Shown here piece by piece: positions 56,965 to 60,018 of a stretch of 60,018 nucleotides of DNA. Numbering within the stretch: position 1 is the first letter of the stretch; every line of letters begins with the position of its first letter. The notes under the pieces are model-generated. The model saw only the letters and a list, made by a program, of their open reading frames with translations, was not told the origin of the DNA and made no database searches. The position numbers were made by a program, and so were the translations under genes. The DNA is from CAYUVF01 sp964448045 (GTDB lineage Bacteria; Bacteroidota; Rhodothermia; Rhodothermales; Salinibacteraceae), in the NCBI GenBank assembly GCA_964448045.1, contig CAYUVF010000022.1:1-60018 (forward strand). Direction: 5' to 3'.

Positions 56965-58146
56965 TCATGACAAGTGTGCTGCCGGCAGCCCGGCCTCGGG
57001 CAGCGGCACGTAGAGCTCATCCGCCGGACGGCCGCGCATCACCCGGCCGAGGCGCTGCGCCAGCACCGTCAGCGTCAGCCCAATGCGCACGTTGCGTCCC
57101 ACCAGCTCGATCGCCTGCTCGACGAGGCCGATCATCGCCTCCAGATCGGCCCCCGGCAGGTTGTTGCAGAAGCGAGCAACTGCTTCCCGCTGATCGACAT
57201 TGACGATGGGCGCCTCGGCCCCCATCGCACGGTACAGCATCAGATCGCGGATCCAGCGGAGCATCAGGCGAAGCACGCCTTTGACGCGCTCGCGGCCCAT
57301 CTTCTCGATGGTGTCAATCTGCTCGCTCAGTGCGTCCACGTCTTGCGTGAAGGCCGCGCGGATGTAATCGAGCACGAGGGCGCGGCTCGTCATCAGGTGC
57401 TCGTTGTGCGTGAGGCTGAGGGCGTAGCCGTACGAACCATCAGCCATGCGGGCGAGCATGGCGGCACGATCGGGGTCGACGCCTTCCCGCTCGACCAGCG
57501 CCTGCTCGACCGACTCGGGCACAAGCGGATCAAAGCGGAGCCGCTGGCAGCGCGAGATAATCGTGGGCAAGAGCTGATCGGGGCGGCTCGTCGTCAGGAT
57601 AAACACGGTGCGGGGCGGCGGCTCCTCCAGCAGCTTCAAAAAAGCGTTGGCTGCCGACTCATTCATCTGCTCGGCGTCGGTCACGAGCGCGACTTTGAAC
57701 GCGCCTTCGAGTGGCTTGTAGCTCATCGGCCGAATCAGGTCCTCGTGCACCCGCTCGATGTGATACATCACCTGCTTGTTGGAGGTCTCGGTGGGATCGG
57801 AGAGCGACGGGCGCCGCACGAAATCAATCGCTGCGTACGGGTTCTCCCCGAGGCGCTGAATCCGCTTGGCGAGGTCGTCCTCGTCGGTGCCTTTCGGATA
57901 CGGGAAAAGAATGTGGACATCCGGATGGACCATCCGATCGACTTTGGTACAGGGGCGGCATGTCCCGCAGGCCGTGTCGTCCTCGGCGGTGCACTGCAGC
58001 GTCTTCGCCAGTTCGACGGCCACGGCGCGCTTGCCCACGCCGTGCGGCCCGTGGAAGAGGTAGGCGTGCGCGATGCGCTCCTGCGCTACGGCCCGCCGCA
58101 GCACGGTCGTGACGCGCTCTTGATTGATGACGTCGCTCCAAGCCAT
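56965..58146 (-). CDS. holB: DNA polymerase III subunit delta-prime
   Basis: The 393-residue protein is a clamp-loader AAA+ subunit: LFHGPHGVGKRAVAVELAKT (P-loop), a zinc-type cluster CGTCRPCTKVD, the Walker B-like FKVALVTDAEQMNESAANAF and LKLLEEPPPRTVFILTT with the ISRCQRLRF sensor. A C-terminal collar domain follows. It helps load the sliding clamp during replication. Length is at the upper end for the family. Confidence 0.92.
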   Translation of the reverse strand: MAWSDVINQERVTTVLRRAVAQERIAHAYLFHGPHGVGKRAVAVELAKTLQCTAEDDTACGTCRPCTKVDRMVHPDVHILFPYPKGTDEDDLAKRIQRLGENPYAAIDFVRRPSLSDPTETSNKQVMYHIERVHEDLIRPMSYKPLEGAFKVALVTDAEQMNESAANAFLKLLEEPPPRTVFILTTSRPDQLLPTIISRCQRLRFDPLVPESVEQALVEREGVDPDRAAMLARMADGSYGYALSLTHNEHLMTSRALVLDYIRAAFTQDVDALSEQIDTIEKMGRERVKGVLRLMLRWIRDLMLYRAMGAEAPIVNVDQREAVARFCNNLPGADLEAMIGLVEQAIELVGRNVRIGLTLTVLAQRLGRVMRGRPADELYVPLPEAGLPAAHLS

Positions 58147-58216
58147 GATGGGCGCAGATCAGTGAGGGTGAACCGTGCGGATGGATATTCGCAGATGGAT
58201 ACGAACGGCCGGCCGC

Positions 58217-59620
58217 TTATTTCCCCGGCATGCGTAAATCGCGGGCGCGGATGGTACGCGTCCACTCCTCGTTGCCGTCTTTGTCGACCACGCGGATCGT
58301 CAGCTCCCGATCGGTGCGCGGGCCGGAGACGGTGAGCAACCCGAAGTTGCGCTCGGGAACGAGCGTCTCGTCCAGCCGATAGGGGTCGTCTTCGTCCGTC
58401 GGGTTGTACGCGCCGGCGGTGAGCGGTGAGTTGGTGAACTCGTAGAGCGGGTAAAACCCGTCGGGCGTGTGGCGCGACAGGGCAGTGAAGTGGCGGTCGC
58501 CGGAGAGGAACAGCACGCCCTCAATCTCGCGCTCGATGAGGGCGTTCAGCAGTCGCTTGCGGTCGGTGGGGAAGCGGGCGAGCGTTTCGGCGCGGCGCGT
58601 CGGGTTGAGGATCTGCCCGCCGTTGACGACGATCTTGAAGGGCGCGCGGCTCGTCGTGAGCGCATCGATCAGCCAATCGAGCTGCGCCTCGCCCCACATG
58701 GTTCTGCTCGCCGCCTGCGGGGCGCTGTTGGGCGTGCGATGGTAGCGATCATCCAGCAGGAAGAAGTCGATGTCGTTCCAGCTGAACTGCCCGAATACGC
58801 CGGGCACGTCGGGGCGCCCGTACGTCGGGTTCGCCCAGTAGCGTTTGAAGATGTGGAGCGCGGCCTCTTTTTGCGCGTAGGAGCGGTTCGCGTTGTTCGG
58901 CCCGTAATCGTGGTCGTCCCACGTGGCGTAGTGGTGCGTGTGGCCGAACAGCGGCTGCATCTCGGGCGTGGCGCGGGTGTGCGCGTAGCGCATCGCCATC
59001 GTGGTGGGCGCCTCCCAGTCGACTTCCCGGTAGTAGACATTGTCCCCCATCCACAGCATCAGATCGGGATCCTGAGCGGCGAGATGTTTAAAGATCTGAT
59101 AGTCGCCCCCGTACGGGTCGCCAGGCCGGTCGTACATCGGCTGGTTGATGTAGGCACACGAGCCGACCGCGACGGTAAACGACGGCGGATCGGTGCGCCA
59201 CTGCCAGAGCGGCTGCGTTTGGAAGCGGAGCGGATAGGCCCGGTCCACTTGCTGCCCATTGATGAAGACACGATAGGTGTAGGTGTTGCCCGGTTCGAGG
59301 TCCGAGATGGTGAACTGCGCGATATGATCGCCCTCGGCCGTCGTGCGATGCACGGGCGTCAGCAGCGTGTCGGGGTCGAAGAGGATGGCCGGATCTGCCG
59401 CGGCGGCCGAAGAATCTATGACGCTCCAGTAGCGGATCTGCACGTCGGCGGGGCGGGTCGTCTGCAGCCACAGAGCCGCCTCCCGATGCGTGCCGTAGCC
59501 CACCATCGGCCCGGAGCGCAGCACATCTTCTTCGTCAGTCTGCGCAGCGACGTCAGGCCCCATGCCGGCCAGCATCATCACCCACAAGAGCACTGCACCC
59601 CAACTTCGCCAACTCATCAT
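58217..59620 (-). CDS. Exported PhoD-like alkaline phosphatase
   Basis: The 467-residue protein has a signal peptide (SWGAVLLWVMMLAGMGPDVA, cleavage near AAQ), without a twin-arginine motif, unlike classical PhoD. An N-terminal Fn3-like domain (GYGTHREAALWLQTTRPADV) leads to the metallophosphatase core: DLMLWMGDNVYYRE, YATWDDHDYGPNNAN and GVLFLSGDRHFTALSRH, supplying Asp, Asn and His ligands. It probably cleaves phosphate esters or diesters outside the cytoplasm. It lies 70 bases before holB on the same strand. Confidence 0.87.
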   Translation of the reverse strand: MMSWRSWGAVLLWVMMLAGMGPDVAAQTDEEDVLRSGPMVGYGTHREAALWLQTTRPADVQIRYWSVIDSSAAAADPAILFDPDTLLTPVHRTTAEGDHIAQFTISDLEPGNTYTYRVFINGQQVDRAYPLRFQTQPLWQWRTDPPSFTVAVGSCAYINQPMYDRPGDPYGGDYQIFKHLAAQDPDLMLWMGDNVYYREVDWEAPTTMAMRYAHTRATPEMQPLFGHTHHYATWDDHDYGPNNANRSYAQKEAALHIFKRYWANPTYGRPDVPGVFGQFSWNDIDFFLLDDRYHRTPNSAPQAASRTMWGEAQLDWLIDALTTSRAPFKIVVNGGQILNPTRRAETLARFPTDRKRLLNALIEREIEGVLFLSGDRHFTALSRHTPDGFYPLYEFTNSPLTAGAYNPTDEDDPYRLDETLVPERNFGLLTVSGPRTDRELTIRVVDKDGNEEWTRTIRARDLRMPGK

Positions 59621-59816
59621 CTTTGCCTGCTTGCCTGACGCGACTGATTATTTTCGGCAAGGTACAAAAGACCAAGCGCGGCTGCCGACGGGCTCCATCA
59701 AGCCTACATTAAGAACAGGACGAAGAACGAGGCGGGGCGTCCATGCCTTCTTCACGGTCGGCACGGAAACAAAGAACACGGTGCGAAGCATTAGATATGA
59801 TTGTGAAATCCGATCA

Positions 59817-59890
59817 GGCGTGGTAGCTCAGCTGGTAAGAGCGTCGGATTCATAACCCGGAGGTCGAGGGTTCGACTCCCTCCCACGCCA
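59817..59890 (+). tRNA. tRNA with CAU anticodon (tRNA-Met)
   Basis: The 74-base cloverleaf starts GGCGTGG and closes CCACGCC plus discriminator A. It has GCTC/GAGC D-stem halves, the anticodon loop TTCATAA (CAU at 59851-59853) and a T-arm GAGGG-TTCGACT-CCCTC. CCA is not encoded. One mismatch sits at the base of the anticodon loop. CAU could also be the lysidine-modified isoleucine tRNA, but an elongator methionine tRNA is more likely. Confidence 0.9.
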
Positions 59891-59894
59891 CTGT

Positions 59895-59928
59895 ACAACC
59901 CGCCTCAGCGCTGAGGCGGGTTGTTTGG
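59895..59928. terminator. Perfect 30-bp palindrome after the tRNA, probable terminator
   Basis: ACAACCCGCCTCAGC (59895-59909) is followed immediately by its exact reverse complement (59910-59924), then TTGGG. As RNA it forms a GC-rich hairpin four bases after the tRNA. The T-run is weak, so termination may depend on the hairpin or be bidirectional. Confidence 0.7.
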
Positions 59929-60018
59929 GTTGTACGCTGTCTTCGTCTCTCCACTGCGCTACCCGCTTGATCAGTTCCCAGCGAGGCGCATACCATGCCG
60001 GCCCGAGAAGCCGATGTA

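Noticed and set aside
14641..60018. CRISPR arrays
   Set aside because: The only short repeats found are tandem duplications or palindromic units in two or three copies, without regular spacers or Cas genes.
59995..60018. Possible start of a further gene at the window end
   Set aside because: Only eight codons are available after the ATG, which is not enough to support a call.

Overview
This window looks like a chromosomal segment of a GC-rich, Gram-negative member of the Bacteroidota side of the tree, most likely Rhodothermota (a Salinibacter/Salisaeta-like halophile or halotolerant). The inference rests on acidic proteins, several exported lipoproteins and a beta-barrel-like protein, an M1 peptidase and BlaI/M56 pair of the kind common in that group, AT-rich promoter candidates resembling the Bacteroidota TAnnTTTG element, and few strong Shine-Dalgarno sites. 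No 16S or other decisive marker is present, so the placement is tentative.

Layout. 1-2.5 kb: two adjacent insertion sequences, an intact IS4-type element with terminal inverted repeats and a frameshifted IS110-type transposase. 2.7-5.2 kb: small hypothetical, CoA-binding, membrane, DUF2007 and NTF2-like genes. 5.3-9.7 kb: a storage-lipid group (wax ester/diacylglycerol acyltransferase, patatin-like lipase, phasin, SCP2-like protein). 9.8-12.3 kb: dusB and small envelope proteins. 12.3-18.2 kb: a BlaI-type repressor with an M56 membrane peptidase, divergent from a LonC-like protease coupled to a universal stress protein, with paired operator-like dyads between them. 18.3-19.5 kb: a small unknown gene, then crcB and DUF190. 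19.5-21 kb: two exported proteins of lower GC. 21.2-27.5 kb: a redox group (FAD dehydrogenase, ThDP enzyme, OsmC, GMC oxidoreductase and a probable small partner). 27.5-31.1 kb: a GIY-YIG gene embedded in short repeats, an AlbA/Schlafen-type gene, and UvrD/PcrA helicase.

31.3-45 kb is mostly housekeeping and envelope: M1 peptidase, CNT nucleoside transporter, TonB-domain lipoprotein, L,D-transpeptidase, HAD phosphatase, fabI, inositol monophosphatase, a lipoprotein, birA-coaX, udk, yaaA, YtxH protein and an alpha/beta hydrolase. 45-52.5 kb holds a candidate structured RNA, ssb, an acyl-CoA dehydrogenase, an NSS transporter, a YfiM-like protein, purF, a 30-residue membrane peptide and a GroES-like protein. 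52.5-56 kb carries the most interesting system: a tightly packed VWA - PP2C phosphatase - kinase/HhH operon, equivalent in architecture to E. coli yegL-yegK-yegI (TerY-P triad). The window ends with a TPR protein, holB, a PhoD-like phosphatase and a tRNA with a CAU anticodon followed by a perfect 30-bp palindrome.

Functional links read from the layout are: storage-lipid synthesis, coating and turnover; membrane-sensed control of an M56 peptidase and perhaps of the LonC-like protease; a phospho-signalling triad; and cofactor and nucleotide supply (birA, coaX, udk, purF, nucleoside uptake). All assignments come from reading motifs by eye; no database search was run.
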